Below the pieces are notes generated by a model. That model worked only from the letters and a program-made list of their open reading frames with translations. It was not told the origin of the DNA and did no database searches. This document shows, piece by piece, positions 48,091-60,140 of a DNA stretch of 64,000 bases. Position 1 is the first letter of the stretch; each line of letters opens with the position of its first letter. Both the position numbers and the translations under genes were made by a program. This stretch comes from Oidiodendron maius Zn (taxonomy: Eukaryota > Ascomycota > Leotiomycetes > Myxotrichaceae). The stretch is taken from positions 248,001 to 312,000 of the forward strand of contig KN832871.1 in NCBI GenBank assembly GCA_000827325.1. The letters run 5' to 3'.

Positions 48091-49247
48091 GTGTTGGTGT
48101 TGGGGTTTGACGGGATGGACACATGTTCTCCGTCTTCCAAAAATATCCCTGGTCCAGTCAGGAGAGAGCCTCTCTTTTCTTCCTCATCTTCTCCTCCTCC
48201 CATCTACCTTGTGTGGTCCCGATTAGGATGTGAGTGGCATGGTATCCCTCCTCTTGTCTGCCATGGAGCCCTAAGGACCGCCCTAGATCTCACATTCTTT
48301 CTTTTTTAAATACATGTGGCCAACAAACCGCCCAGGATGAGAAAAAGCAAAACAGGCACGAGCACCGCCAAAAATGGGGTGGGCAAGTGTGCTTGTGCCT
48401 CCTTGCTCGGGTTTCTGTTTTTCCTTTCTTTTTTCGCGCCGCCGCTTCATCCCGTTGACCCCTACCCAATACCGGCCCAACTTACGAGCACCGCCCATGG
48501 AGGAGCCATGACGACCCGCACGCCGAGCCTGGTCCATGGCACCTCGGTGGCTTGTAGACGCTTGGTCGATGCTCTGCTGGCGCTCGTGTTCGTCACGTGG
48601 TATGTTCTACTTTCCACTTGTAGTACGGACGGTATCCTCGTTTCTTAGGCACCCTTCTCCGCACAGAAGAACGGTGGCGAGAGAACAGGAGAGCTCTCCC
48701 CTCCTTCTTCCCCTCCTTTCCCCCCTCGAGGAAGTCCCGCGATCGCCTCCCCATCGCCCGCCTAGACAAGTACCGGATGGGGGTGTGGAGAAAGGTTGCT
48801 CCTGGCGTGGAGGAGAGACATCTGGCTGAGCTGAGATCTTCCGAGGACAGCTGCGTTACGGTTGACATGAACATGAAGCTATAGAGAAGGTAAGATTATG
48901 TACTCGACAGCAGCAGCTACTTAGGTGAGGTCGGGTACGTCCTCCTCCCCTCTCTCGATTCCATAAACCGCACATACTAAACCACACGGTAAAAACCCGT
49001 CCATCCACCCTTCCGCACATGCGGCAGAGAACGTACGCACGTAATACGATAAGGGACGGGGCTGCATACACACGATTCATACTGGCGCCAGCATATCAGC
49101 ATTACTTACTCGCATACCAGCGGTACTCGATTCCTATCATCACTCACATATCACAAACGGCTCCAACCGCCCACCTTATGCTTCCTGCACGACAAACACG
49201 CTACACGACGCCACCGCTGCCTACCGACCTCACGCATCGACACGAAG

Positions 49248-49256
49248 GTACAGTAC
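49248..49256. promoter_or_regulatory. GTAC-N-GTAC site 3
   Basis: gtacagtac, same orientation as site 2. Confidence 0.35.
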
Positions 49257-49794
49257 TTGATCCCGTAGTTCTTGAACATCTCGATTTCCTGGCTCATGCA
49301 CACGTATGCAAGGGAGCTGTGGTCTCTGCTAGGACCTCCACAAGTCCGGTTTGACCTGCCCTCTCATCACTACGAGGTGACACATTGATCTACTTCATCG
49401 ATCGAGCTTATGCAAAGACGGCGGCCTTTCCTTTTAGCGGTGAGATCAGATACTTGAGATTACTCCCTGTATTATGACAGGTTGGGCCAGACTGAGGTAA
49501 TTGTAGATTATATGTAGAGTAGGTTCGGTTGCATGTACGCTAAAGAGATAGAGACGATTTTATCATATGTACTTGAAGTACAGCGCAGAATCATTTCCCG
49601 GGCAAATTAACCCATCATGATCTCTGTGCAAAACGGGACCTTTTCCTTTCCAACCATTCATGAGCATGCTGTAGAGCGCACTGCGCTCTTACATCTAATC
49701 CACGAAATCACTTCGCTCACACACTCGTCGTCCTTGGAGTATTTGGTCATGAAGAGGGGGTATCATTAATAATGTACCACTGGCTGTGTCTGCC

Positions 49795-49813
49795 TTCTCT
49801 CTCTCTCTCTCTC
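49795..49813 (+). repeat. CT dinucleotide microsatellite
   Basis: About nine and a half units of CT in a row. Confidence 0.9.
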
Positions 49814-49992
49814 AGACAAGCTCGTTCTCTCATACAGCATGAAGGAATTATACTCCGTACATAAGCCCCAGAACCGAAGTACCTAATACAGGTAAGGAGA
49901 TAAGGGCATAGCAAACCCAACCCGTATCGCCAAGTGAAAATGCATGGATCGCCCTGCATCGCACTGCATCGTGCTGTGCAAATACTGTCAAT

Positions 49993-50006
49993 GTACTGTA
50001 CTGTAC
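49993..50006. promoter_or_regulatory. GTAC-N-GTAC site 4, two overlapping copies
   Basis: gtactgtactgtac contains the 9-mer twice, at 49993-50001 and 49998-50006, sharing one GTAC. It lies just beyond the 3' end of the TMEM115-like gene. Confidence 0.35.
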
Positions 50007-50090
50007 TATATCATCAGCCATATCTCCTCCTCTTTCCTCTCCTCCTTCCGTATCATATCATGAATGGAAAAAGACAACGAGATGTCACGC

Positions 50091-51233
50091 TCACGGGCCC
50101 TGCTTCCCGTCCTCCCGCTCCGGCACGTACGACGTCTCCCCCAGCATCTCCGGCGGCGCGTTGGGTTGCGCCTGGACCTGTACGCTGGGCTGGGCGGAGG
50201 GCGGCGGTCCGGAAGGTTTGGGGCTCGGTCCCCCAGTGGCGGCGCTGAGTCTCTGGTCCAGGGCCTTCAGCGCGACTGCTCTTCTCCGCTCCGCTTCTGC
50301 CCTCGCGCCACCTCCGCCCCGCTGCATCATGCTCTCACCTCTTGACGCTGAGATATCTGCTGCTGAGAACGGGGTGCAGATACGCAGCGCGACGAGGAGA
50401 TCATATACCTGCCTCGCGAAGGCCGAGATCGTGGGCTTGACGGGGTCGGGGAAGAATTCCGCGAAGGCAAAGGACTCGGAGGGGTCGCCGCGCAAGGAGG
50501 AAGGCTGAGAACTCTCGAGGTCGGGGAGGGAAGACTTGTAGAAGCGCAGGTAGGTCCAGCTGGTCAAGAAGGCGGTGGTGACGAGCAGGAAGGATGCGAC
50601 GCTGAGGAGCCGGGTGAGGGAGAGGATGGTGATGGCGAGGATGTGAATCAAAGGGAAGCGCGGGACGCGCAGGGAGACGACGCCTCGGAAGAGGGTAACG
50701 GTGTGCGCGGGCAGGAGCTGCGAGAAGGCGACAAGAAAGGAGATCTGGAGGGGGATGGAGCCGTTGATGGATGTTAGGCTGCAAAGGAGCGCGAGTTAGC
50801 ATATATTTATATGGGAGCAGGAAAAGGGGGTTTGTGGGAGAGGAGAGCGTAAAACTCACGTCCAGTTCACATCCCCAGTTATAGCGAACAGGGCAACCAG
50901 TGTTCCAAACGTAATGAGGTTAGGGATCAAGGATACAATAAGGAGGAAGCGCGCAAACTCGGCCGACGTCCACGCTCGCTCGAGGTACCTACCCCCGTAG
51001 AACAGGGTCAGGACGGCTATGGCCAGCGTGAAGACATTGTTCTCGACCAGCGTGGTCACCAGAAAGGTCCATGGGAAGATAAGGGACAACTGCGGCACCA
51101 GTGCGAGGTACGGCACCAGAACCGCTTCGGCGGACGACTGTTGGTATCGGATGCCCGCGCAGAGGGTTGACTGGAAGACGAGGACGATGAGCGCGATACG
51201 CGTGATGGGGGGGATATTCAACCGGGGGGCCAT
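50091..51233 (-). CDS. TMEM115-like, rhomboid-related Golgi membrane protein
   Basis: Two minus-strand exons, 51233-50860 and 50778-50091, give 353 residues. Residues 1-210 hold about five to six hydrophobic helices (PITRIALIVLVFQSTLCAGI; LIFPWTFLVTTLVENNVF; LLIVSLIPNLITFGTLVALF; SIPLQISFLVAFSQLL). The motif set PWTFLVTTLVENN and LTLFYGGRYLERAW is that of the TMEM115 family (DUF1751), a catalytically inactive rhomboid relative linked to Golgi-to-ER traffic. No rhomboid catalytic Ser/His pair is evident. The C-terminal 120 residues are cytosolic, rich in Ala, Arg and Pro. The splice places AC|C in phase to give NWTLTSINGS, a conserved segment. Confidence 0.88.
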
Positions 51234-52460
51234 GATAGTGGAGGAGGGCTGGATCCCAGGTCGGATGAAGGGGAGGGGAGGGAGTTTTGGGTGGTGATCG
51301 AGGAGAGCTGTCTATAGAATTTTTTCGAATTCGGGTACCTGGCCTCGTGGAGATATTGGCCCAGGAAACAAAACCATCGCAAGTCAGGAGGACTTGGGAG
51401 CACGGACCATTTGACGATGCCTCGTATTAATGCCTTATATCTGGGGCATGCAGCGTGGCTTGTTCCAGGAGGCTATTTTAAAGTTCTCGAACCTTTTTTG
51501 TGGGCGCCAAGGGAGAAACCCATCCATCAGACAGGTAGCCACGACGGGAGCATGGCATCTGTCGTCCAGTTCAGGCTCCAAGACGGGAAGGTCAGCCATC
51601 ATCATTTATCGCCATCACCATCATCTAGCAGTATTATTATCCATCGATACATCCGTTGCCCAGTGTCGCAGCACCAGGATCCAGCTTACTGCCGCCCTGC
51701 GACGAGGACGAGATTACCGTGCGTGCGTGCCGGTACGTACCTTACCTGACAGGACCTTACCACGGCCAGGTTCCAACCGCAGCAGCCAGTCTTTGTACCC
51801 TCACCCCCCAACCACCCGCCATCATCCCCAGGCCTTCGGAGGTGCACGCTCGCGCGTCTGCTCCTATTCGCCGCTGATCGCGCACAGCGACGTCGATCTG
51901 CTGGAGGTGCCACGAAACAACAAAGGAGGACTGCAGCACCCACCCTGAACAAACACCCTGAACAGGCCAGGTTGGTTCGGAGGATCCGTGGCGGTGGACA
52001 GCCGGGTAGACAGACAGCTAGGCAAGTCAGCGACTGGCCCACCCATCTCGTGTCGTGGTGGTCCAGTCTTTCCGCCCTCCGCGAAACTCGGGGACCCCTG
52101 GCGTCGCCGGATGGGAGTCGCACGGAGTGGCTCTTGGTATTTCTGGGCCTTGCGTTTTGGTATCTTGGGGCTACGGACGGGGGGCTTGCTTTGCGCCTGG
52201 CCTAGGATTCTGGTCTCGCCTTGCCGCTTGTGTGTCTGTTCGTCCCCACACCCAGTCCATTCGACCAAATCTACGGCTCGTGGGATTAGATCTGCCTCGA
52301 CTACCACTTCGGTCTTCTTCTTCCGTTCTTCCTTCTCCTCCTTCTTCAACTCCTCATCCACATCCACCACCACCGCCATCCGCACCACCGCGACTCCCCC
52401 TCGCGATCACTCGCCACCGCACCACCATCGCGACGCCCAACCGCGTTGTGCTGCGCTGCC
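51234..52460. other. Intergenic between divergent TMEM115-like and WD40 genes
   Basis: About 1.2 kb with overlapping chance frames on both strands. The last 200 bases before 52461 are C/T-rich (cttcttccgttcttcc...), the usual look of a fungal core promoter or leader. No other feature identified. Confidence 0.45.
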
Positions 52461-54680
52461 ATGGCCAAGGAGCCTCTCGATTCTGACCGCCTGAACTATC
52501 TGGTCTGGAGGTACGTGTCACCCCTCGTGATCTTGTCCGCTCCTTGTGCTGGGCGCTCAGGTACGGCAACGCACGGCACTGCGCACCTTCGCTAACGCCC
52601 AGTTCCCTCGCCATGTAGGTATCTCGTGGAATCAGGTATGCTCCCACCCCAAACGCATCCAGGAGAGGTGAGGGAGTACCGAGAGGGAAGAGCTGACTGC
52701 GAGACTCCTTAGATTATCATGATGCGGCGGTTCACCTCCAAAAGCGGTGGGACATCCAGGATCCGCAGCAGCTGCCTTTTGCGCCCCATGTCACGAACCA
52801 CGCCCTAGTCACCGTCGTGAACAAAGGCCTGCTGTACAACGCATGCGAGAGAGAGACCGCACGAGTACGTATAATAATACCCAGCTACACTGACTGTACT
52901 TCCTGACGGCATGGATTTTATTTTCTGTCTATTTTATTCGCTACCGCTTTGTTGTTCCCGCTCTCCTCCCTCTGCCGCTGACCACCTCCCCCACAGGCCC
53001 GCGGTGTCGAAGAGCCCGTCTCAGGCTTCTTCGGCCCTCTGACGCTACCAGAACCTCGGCCAGGTCTGGACGAGGACGATCTGGAAAATGGTCGCAAACG
53101 CCAAATCGAGTTCGAACAACTCCAGATCCAGACCAACGGCCCCACCAAACGGCAGCGTCTGAGCAATGGCTACGTCGCCCACGGCAACGGTCTGGACTCC
53201 ACGCCGCGCTCGCCCATGGACGTTGAGGATGACCTCCAGCATGCCGAGGGCAACGCCTACCCGTCTCCGGAGCAGGTGCCGTCACCCGTCGCCGCCACCC
53301 AGGGCCCCGAACAAGGCACCCAGATTGACAAGGTGTCTGAACTGGCCACCGAGACGACCTTCCTCGACCTCACCGACGAGGCTGCTTGCGCTGGTGTTGG
53401 TGCCGGCGCTGGTACTGGCACCGTGAAACACAACGCCATCCTGTTGCAGTGCGAGTGGAATCCCCGAGACCCGACGATCCTGGCTGCTGCGGGAACCGAT
53501 GCGCTAGCCCGCATGTGGACGGTCTCGCGTACCAGCCCTACGGCGGCCGACACGGACGCAGATGTACAGTCTCAGGGTCAGCCTCGTGCCTCGGTGTATC
53601 ATAACCTCCTTGATGAGAGCGTTCCTCAGTCGACGACGGTCACTGGCCTGACCTGGACGTTGGACGGACGCCATATTGCGATAGCCAGCGAGATTCTCGA
53701 TGACGGGACTGCCAAGATCGAGGTGTGGAATACGGACGGCATGTCTCTGGCTTCATTCGTCGCCTTCGAATCCCCCATTGTCTGTCTGCGCTGGAACCCC
53801 ACCGGCACGCTCCTGCTGGCACTCTCCCCAGAAGCAGATGGCTGCCTCATCACTGTCATGTCCCCCTCAACCCAAGACTCTGTCCAAACCACCTTGCCGC
53901 GCCATTCACTGGTCGAACAATCCCTGGATGCCGCCTGGACGAGCATTGATGAGTTCGTTCTCTGTGGAGGCGACCTGCTCCAGGCCTTCCATTGCACTGC
54001 TGCAGGTATCTCTCCAGTCAGGAAGTATGAGACTCGCGAAGGCCATGCCCTGTCAAAAGTTGCCTTTGATTGGCCATCGCGACTCCTTGCCACGGCCAGT
54101 GACACCGGCATGATTGATGTAAGTGTACATCCCATTCTTCGTTGCTTCCGTTAACGATCTACAGATCTGGGGACAGCAGGGCCAATGCAACTCCTTCAAT
54201 GCTCATCAAGGCCTCATCACCTCATTGGTTTGGCAGCCTATGCAAAATCCTCAAGTCCTAGGTGATGACGCCGAACGCTTATTGGTGTCAGCTGGCGAAG
54301 ATGGTGCGATCAGTATCTGGAATGCACGCTCGACTGAGACCAAATCAACGGCATCTATGACTATGGGCTCAGGCGTCGTTGCTTTGGCATTCACACCTGA
54401 CGGTGCGTTCATTGCTGGAGCTACCAGCGAGCGCATCCTGATCTGGAAATTCGACGATGTGGGTGTACCTCGGGCATCCTGGGTTAGAGGACCCAAGATG
54501 GGCTGGCAGACTCCACAATCAAACGATTCTGCGCCCGAGGAGGACCAACATTGCCTATGCTGGGATGCGGAGGGCCACAAGCTTGCCTATGGGGTCAACA
54601 GTCAGGTATGTATTCTCAGTGCTTCTACATTACACAAGCTAACTTCAGCATAGTTGGCTGTAATCAGTTTCCGGCGATGA
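52461..54680 (+). CDS. TBL1/Sif2-like LisH-WD40 protein
   Basis: Six exons, 52461-52510, 52619-52635, 52713-52864, 52997-54118, 54165-54605 and 54654-54680, give 602 residues. Exon 2 has just 17 bases. The N-terminus (DRLNYLVWRYLVESDYHDAA) is a LisH dimerisation motif. An acidic and basic linker follows, then WD40 repeats from about residue 190, visible as ECEWNPRDPTILAAAGTDAL, VTGLTWTLDGRHIAIAS, ISIWNARSTE and VVALAFTPDGAFIAGATSE. This order is that of TBL1/TBL1XR1 and yeast Sif2, scaffold subunits of the SMRT/NCoR or Set3 histone deacetylase complex. The last exon adds LAVISFRR, closing the propeller. The propeller region is divergent, with few canonical WD pairs, but the LisH plus WD40 layout makes the family call solid. 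Confidence 0.88.
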
Positions 54681-55175
54681 TGACAATCATAATGTAGAGT
54701 AATGTATTATGATAATTACCGTGCTAGAAGCACAAATTGAGCAACTAGAAGTTGTTGAAGAACAACTACTATGGTACAATGGTACCACAACACATTTCCG
54801 CCAACAGAGCCGATTCGATTCAAGGCAGTTCTGCAGTGCAGGATCACAGGGCTTTTAGCGCCAATCGGAATCAAGTGGCAAAGAGCTGTTGATCAACGGA
54901 AGAAAATATACGCCGTGGGAATTGAAACCAGGAAAGGCCGCGCCGAATGGCCGTGCACTAGACTTTGGGGGCGGTCAGTCGGAATATGTATATTTGATAC
55001 TGATATGTAGAAGTATAGGAGACGGAAGCAAATAAAACGGTGCCTAATCTTCTTTCTATTTCATGGTCCATGTGGGACTAATGAAGAGTTCGATTGGGAT
55101 GTGTAGTACTGTGCTTGACCAAGTGGCCAGACTTGAATAGTTACACGAAGACGACTTTTTAACACAGGAGCTTCC
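54681..55175. other. Intergenic between convergent genes
   Basis: About 495 bases between the 3' ends of the WD40 gene and the arabinofuranosidase gene. Nothing recognisable beyond the expected 3' ends. Confidence 0.45.
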
Positions 55176-57182
55176 CTAACTCCATGCCAGTTTTCTAGTA
55201 TCTAACCGCAATCCATCTCCCTTTGAAACCTCAACCACTTTCTGCCCCGTCTGCCACCTCAGCATCGTCATCGAGTGTCTCGAGAACTTGAATTTCCCAA
55301 TCCCATCCCACTTCGTCTCTTTTATGCCCACCTCCTCCTTTCCAGCAGCATTCACGGCCTTAACATTGGGCCCCGTCACCGTATACACCGTAATATTCGC
55401 TCCCACATCACCAACTTCAATCTCATAATCCCTCTGATCATTAATATTCACCACAACCAGACTCACCACCCCCTCCTCGCTCACCGAAGCACTTACATCA
55501 AGCCAACTCGCGCCTTGCTCCAACACCCCCTGCAGCCACGCAGGCTCCGTCTCGCCATCGTACGCCCCGCACTGCACATGCGTCCCCAGCGTCCATCCAC
55601 GCATGTACCTACTAAAGAGCAGCAGCGGCCACCATGTCGCCTGTCTCACAATCCCTTCTTTAGTCGTCATCAGTGGACTGATCACATTGACCGTCTGCGC
55701 GATGTTCGCCATACCGACCCATTTGCTTTGGCGCACAAACACGTTCAGCCAAACTGCCACAGCCAGGGCGTCCGATAAGGTGTACAGTTCCTCGGCGCCC
55801 TGCTCCCCGGGCGCGCGCACAGGGTCCCATACATTCCATTCGTCGAAGCAGATCTTTGTCTGGGGCACACTGGGCGGGATCTTGTTCTCTATGCGAGCGA
55901 TATCGATCAGCGCTGCAGCAGTCTGGATCGCGCGCTCGGCAGACAGGGGTGCGATGGCGTTGGGGATGTGCGAGTTGGAGCTGGTGTACATGTGGATACT
56001 GTGCATATCGATGAAGGGGATGCAGGCGTTGAGCACAGCGTGATCCCAGGAAGAATGGCCCGTCTCGCCACAGAGGATGAGGCAGAGCGTCGGATCAAGG
56101 AGTTTGAGGGCCTTGGCCCATTGGGAGGCGCGCTTGGAATAGTCTTCCGCCGTCATCTGGCCGACTTGCCACGGTCCCCACATCTAGTGAGGGGGGTTTA
56201 GTTGGGAAGTTGTTTGGGGAGGGGTGTGAAGGGAAACGAACCTCGTTTCCTAGAGCCCAGTATTTGATATTGTATGGCTCTTCACGCCCATTCTTACGCC
56301 TTAGGTTGGCATAGTAGGTATTTTTGGTGCCATTACAGTATTCTACCCAAGCTAGGGCTTCGTCCAGAGTTCCCGTCCCGAAATTCAAACAGAAGTAAGG
56401 CTCCACTCGTTTCTCCAGTCCCAGGCTCAGTACTTCCAGCCATTGCATGAACTCATCCGTACCTGAGGTTTGTCAGCCTCTCAAATATAGGGACCTTGAA
56501 GAGTTATTCCAAACACATACCAAATTCATTAGTTTCGGTTCCAAGCCACGCAAGCTCAGGCCGCGCAGGTCGATTCTCTCTAGGGCCAACCCCGTCCTGC
56601 CAGTGATACGTAGCCACGAAGTTGCCTCCCGGATACCGAATCACGGGGATATCGAGCTCGCGCAGGGCCGAGATCACATCTGTGCGATAGCCGTGGGCGT
56701 CAGAGAGCGGATTGCCAGGATCGTATATCCCTCCATAGATGCAGCGGCCCATGTGTCTTAAACATGCATGTATCAGTTTATGTGAAAATAAGAAATATGG
56801 CTCGACATGTCAGAAATCAGATATCACGCTCGGCTTGTAAAAGCTGGCGCTGTAATGCTCGAATTCGGGGAGAGTTTTATGCAGGTATTTGAAAAAGCAG
56901 TTAAAAGAAAGATTTGTCTTGGTTTAAGGGAACATGCATGGTTAAGCCAAACTCGTGGCTTCGGCAGTAATAAAGGGCAAAGTGCAGTTGAGACGAGCAG
57001 AGGAGAAATATCTACGAACTCTGTAAATCCTCCATAGATATTGGGATCTGTACAAGGTGAGTCTTTGTTGTCTTAAAACCTCAGTTCTAAGCAGTAAACT
57101 CACCTATCTTCGACAATCTCCTCGATACATCCACGCTGATAGAGGGATTCTGGTCCTCATGAATCCTTGTGAAAGTCGTCAT
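55176..57182 (-). CDS. GH51 alpha-L-arabinofuranosidase, intracellular type
   Basis: Five minus-strand exons, 57182-57104, 57047-57020, 56756-56521, 56462-56242 and 56183-55176, give 523 residues. No signal peptide is seen ([14 protein letters not shown]). GH51 landmarks are [46 protein letters not shown] (acid/base Glu, across the last intron) and ICFDEWNVW (nucleophile Glu). The C-terminal beta domain follows. The enzyme releases L-arabinose from arabino-oligosaccharides, here likely inside the cell. Exon 2 ends at a gttcgt donor, chosen because only it gives FTEHMGRC in phase. The 263-base intron 2 is longer than the rest. It is divergent from a sugar transporter, suggesting joint pentose use. 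Confidence 0.93.
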
Positions 57183-57514
57183 CTTAACCAAATTTAAAAA
57201 AAATCTTTAATACTTCCAACAACAGCCTCTCTTAAAATTACCCTACTTTTTCAGATCTTCGAGAAAACACTGAGAGCACGCGTCCAGACGTACCTACGGG
57301 TAAGAGGTGGCCGTTTCCCCTTCGCCATGACGCTGCTGATTGGAGCGCATATACTCACCCAAAAAAAACCCACACCGTTCGACGGAACTACATTTCGCCG
57401 TACACAGTGGCCAAGCTGGACGGCCAAGATTTGCTCTACCTTCCCTGGTGCCACGAGTGATTGCCGCCAGATTGGTGCATCTTACTCATTCGGGACAGGC
57501 CATGGACTCAAGAT

Positions 57515-57520
57515 GCGGGG
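57515..57520 (+). promoter_or_regulatory. Candidate CreA site
   Basis: gcgggg matches SYGGRG. The motif is short and common by chance, so confidence is low despite the sensible context. Confidence 0.3.
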
Positions 57521-57545
57521 AGAGCTTGAATTTCCAGAGTCGCGA

Positions 57546-57551
57546 CCGGGG
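57546..57551 (+). promoter_or_regulatory. Candidate CreA site
   Basis: ccgggg matches SYGGRG and lies 26 bases after the first site in the same orientation. Closely paired CreA sites are generally the functional form in Aspergillus. Confidence 0.3.
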
Positions 57552-57683
57552 AAGGTCAACGTGGGCGGTTGTAGACTGCTCACTATATATTGGCGCGGGC
57601 CACCATGCGGCAGTTGCTCTGCATAGTTTCCTCCTGAGTGCTTCTCATCCTAGATAGCACCTGTCTCTTCAAAACGTGACAGT

Positions 57684-59760
57684 ATGGTGCTCAAACCGAA
57701 AGTTTACCAGGTATGTCCATTCTTGGCACGCAACTCGGAAGCCCTCTAATTATGTTTCTAGTTCCTGGTAGGCGTCTTTGCGTCCCTGGGTTCAGTTCTA
57801 TTTGGATATGATCTTGGTAAGGTCCCCTATTATAATATCTTTCTCAGCCATAGTTAGTGACTAAGTTTATAAGGTGTTATCGCTGAGGTGGTTGCATCGT
57901 CGTCGTTTATAAGCTTTTTCAACAACCCCTCCTCTACACAGACGTAAGATTCCTGTGTGTCTATTTAACTGGACGGTATAAACTGACAACGGGTAGGGGC
58001 ATTGTAGTCTCTTTCTTCACTGGAGGGGCCTTTTGTGGAGCTGGATTGGCTGGACCTATTGGTGATAGACTGGGACGAAGATGGAGTGAGCTCCGTTCCT
58101 TCTTAATTGTTTCTTGGCTCTAACTATATTGATAGCTATCATTATTGGATGTATAGTCTATCTCGTCGGTGGAGCCCTTCAGACAGGCGCGCAGAATCTG
58201 AACTACCTCTGGGCTGGCCGCTGGATTGCGGGCCTCGGTGTTGGATTCTTGGTTATGATCGTGCCTATCTATCAGTATGTATTCCCTGGCTGACTCATAA
58301 CTCTCAAATATCTTGACACCAGGACCTTCAATGGCCACTGGAACTTCTACCATGGTGATCCATTACTGACTTAGACAAAGATCTGAGATTGCCCATCCGT
58401 CCGTCCGAGGCACAATCACCGCCCTCCAGCAATTCATGTTAGGCATTGGTGCCTTTGTTGCGGGATGGGTTAGCTACGGAACATACATCGGATTGACTTC
58501 AACCGCACAATGGAGACTGCCCCTTGGGCTTCAGATGCTTCCAGCTGTTGGACTTGCCGCACTCATATTCCTGTTCCCGGAGAGTCCACGGTAAGCCAAC
58601 AGGACCATTATTTTCGACAGAAGTAAGGCTAATTACGTTTAACAAGTTGGCTAATAGACCACAATCGCCCTGACGAGGGTCTGTCAACTCTGGCTCGTCT
58701 CCATGCTCATGGCAATGAGCAGGATCCTTGGGTTAGGGCAGAGTTCGACCAGATACAGGAAAGCATCTCATATGAACACGATAATGAAGCGAAGTCCTAT
58801 GTTGAGCTCTTTACTAACCGATCGTCTTTCCGACGCTTGCTTATTGCCTGTACTCTGCAAGCATCTATTCAGATGACGGGTGTTTCGGCCATCCAATATT
58901 ACTCTGTGAAGATTTATGGGCAGATTGGAATTTCTGGATCAGATGCTCTGAAATACCAAGCTATCAATAATATCATTGCCCTTATAGGCGAAGCCTTGTG
59001 TATATTATTGATCGATAAGCTTGGAAGAAGACGGCCGCTCATTATTGGAAATCTTTGCAATATGGTACTACTATCTTTCTACGTATTTATCTCTATGCAT
59101 GTTAACAGAAGCTGTCTACTAGGTTTGCTTTCTTATTGCTTGTATATTGATTGCCAAGTTCCCGCCCGGGACAAACAACAACACTTCCGCGTCTTGGGGT
59201 TTCATTATCATGTAAGTTCAAGTCATAAAGTGTTTCACAATCATCTGACGACTCCAGGACTTGGCTATACAACTTCTCCTTCTCAGCGACCTGTGGTCCC
59301 TTATCTTGGATTATTCCCGCCGAGATCTTTGACACCCGCACTCGCTCCAAGGGTGTTTCCATCGCAACAATGACATCCTTCGCCTTCAACACCCTCATTG
59401 GCCAGGTCACTGGTGAGTCTCCCCAAGTTGCTTCGCGTACCTCGCATCCAGGGCTATCTGGTACAAATACTAACTAAGCTACTAGACACGGCAATGACCA
59501 ATGTCGGATACAAGTACTACTACCTCTTTATTATCTGCAATCTCACTAATGCGATAACATTCTACCTCTTCCTCCCTGAGACCGCGAGACTGCCCCTAGA
59601 AGAGATGAACTATCTCTTCACTAATGCGCCGTTCCTCGTTGCGGGCCACGACAAGAACCTGTACCAGGCAAACTATGCTGCTGACCTGGAGAGGAGAGCG
59701 CTCGAGATCCAGGAGAAGGGGAATGCAGTAGAGCAGCATGAGCAGGTGGCTACAAATTGA
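57684..59760 (+). CDS. MFS sugar transporter
   Basis: Ten exons, 57684-57710, 57762-57816, 57874-57943, 57997-58085, 58136-58274, 58381-58590, 58647-59064, 59123-59211, 59258-59412 and 59486-59760, all in phase, give 508 residues. Sugar-porter signatures are FGYDLG in helix 1, GDRLGRRW between helices 2 and 3, GRWIAGLGVGF, the PESPRWL motif after helix 6 (across a splice), IDKLGRRRP, and FLPETARLPLEEM after helix 12. Twelve membrane helices are expected. It moves hexose or pentose across the plasma membrane with proton symport. The head-to-head GH51 arabinofuranosidase makes arabinose or a related sugar a reasonable substrate guess. Intron 7 must be removed to avoid a stop. Nothing is truncated. 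Confidence 0.92.
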
Positions 59761-60140
59761 TTTGATCGACTTGGGTCTGGGCGGGTGTGATTATACTTAA
59801 TTTCCCAGACTGATGGAGCCACATATAGTCTGTTATTTAGTTCTTGTTTATTTAAATATTTCTCAAGCCCAGGTGCAAAAGTTCACTATATTTGTAGCTC
59901 TTCCCCCTTTAATTCTTCAATTCGCTTAAATGTCCTAAAGGGGAAAGAAAAGTGCTGGCAAAACATCACAGTGAGGACGGAGATTTGGTAATTGAGCTTC
60001 AATTGGATACCCTGCTACATACCAGAATGACGGGAGCAAAGTGGTAAGCGCTAGTAAACATAGGATACCCCACACTCAGAAGCAATGTGTTCGTAGTAAG
60101 CAAAGTGTCATATCGGAAGCGTGCCGAACGGATCCACGAT
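59761..60140. other. Intergenic between convergent genes
   Basis: About 380 bases, A/T-rich with ttatttaaatattt near 59847. Holds the 3' ends of the transporter and the CCHC gene. No gene seen. Confidence 0.45.

Larger units (their letters stand above)
43917..50090. other. Gene-free interval of over 6 kb upstream of SSN6
   Basis: No open frame here shows a recognisable domain, and the frames overlap densely on both strands. The part next to SSN6 (43917-44390) is likely 5' leader and core promoter; it contains aaccctaaccc at 44338-44348, a telomere-repeat-like motif that some fungal promoters use. A 100-base A/T-rich segment lies at 44738-44840. Short tandem repeats and four GTAC-N-GTAC sites are listed separately. 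A non-coding transcript or a distant control region are possible; nothing in the sequence proves either. Confidence 0.5.
57183..57683. promoter_or_regulatory. Shared promoter of the arabinofuranosidase and sugar transporter genes
   Basis: 501 bases between two start codons facing outward. Two matches to the CreA consensus SYGGRG (carbon catabolite repression) are listed separately. A cgggtaag at 57297-57304 resembles the Aspergillus AraR-type site, with a mismatch in the last position. A tatatattgg (57583-57592) is about 95 bases before the transporter start. Co-regulation is inferred from layout. Confidence 0.5.
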
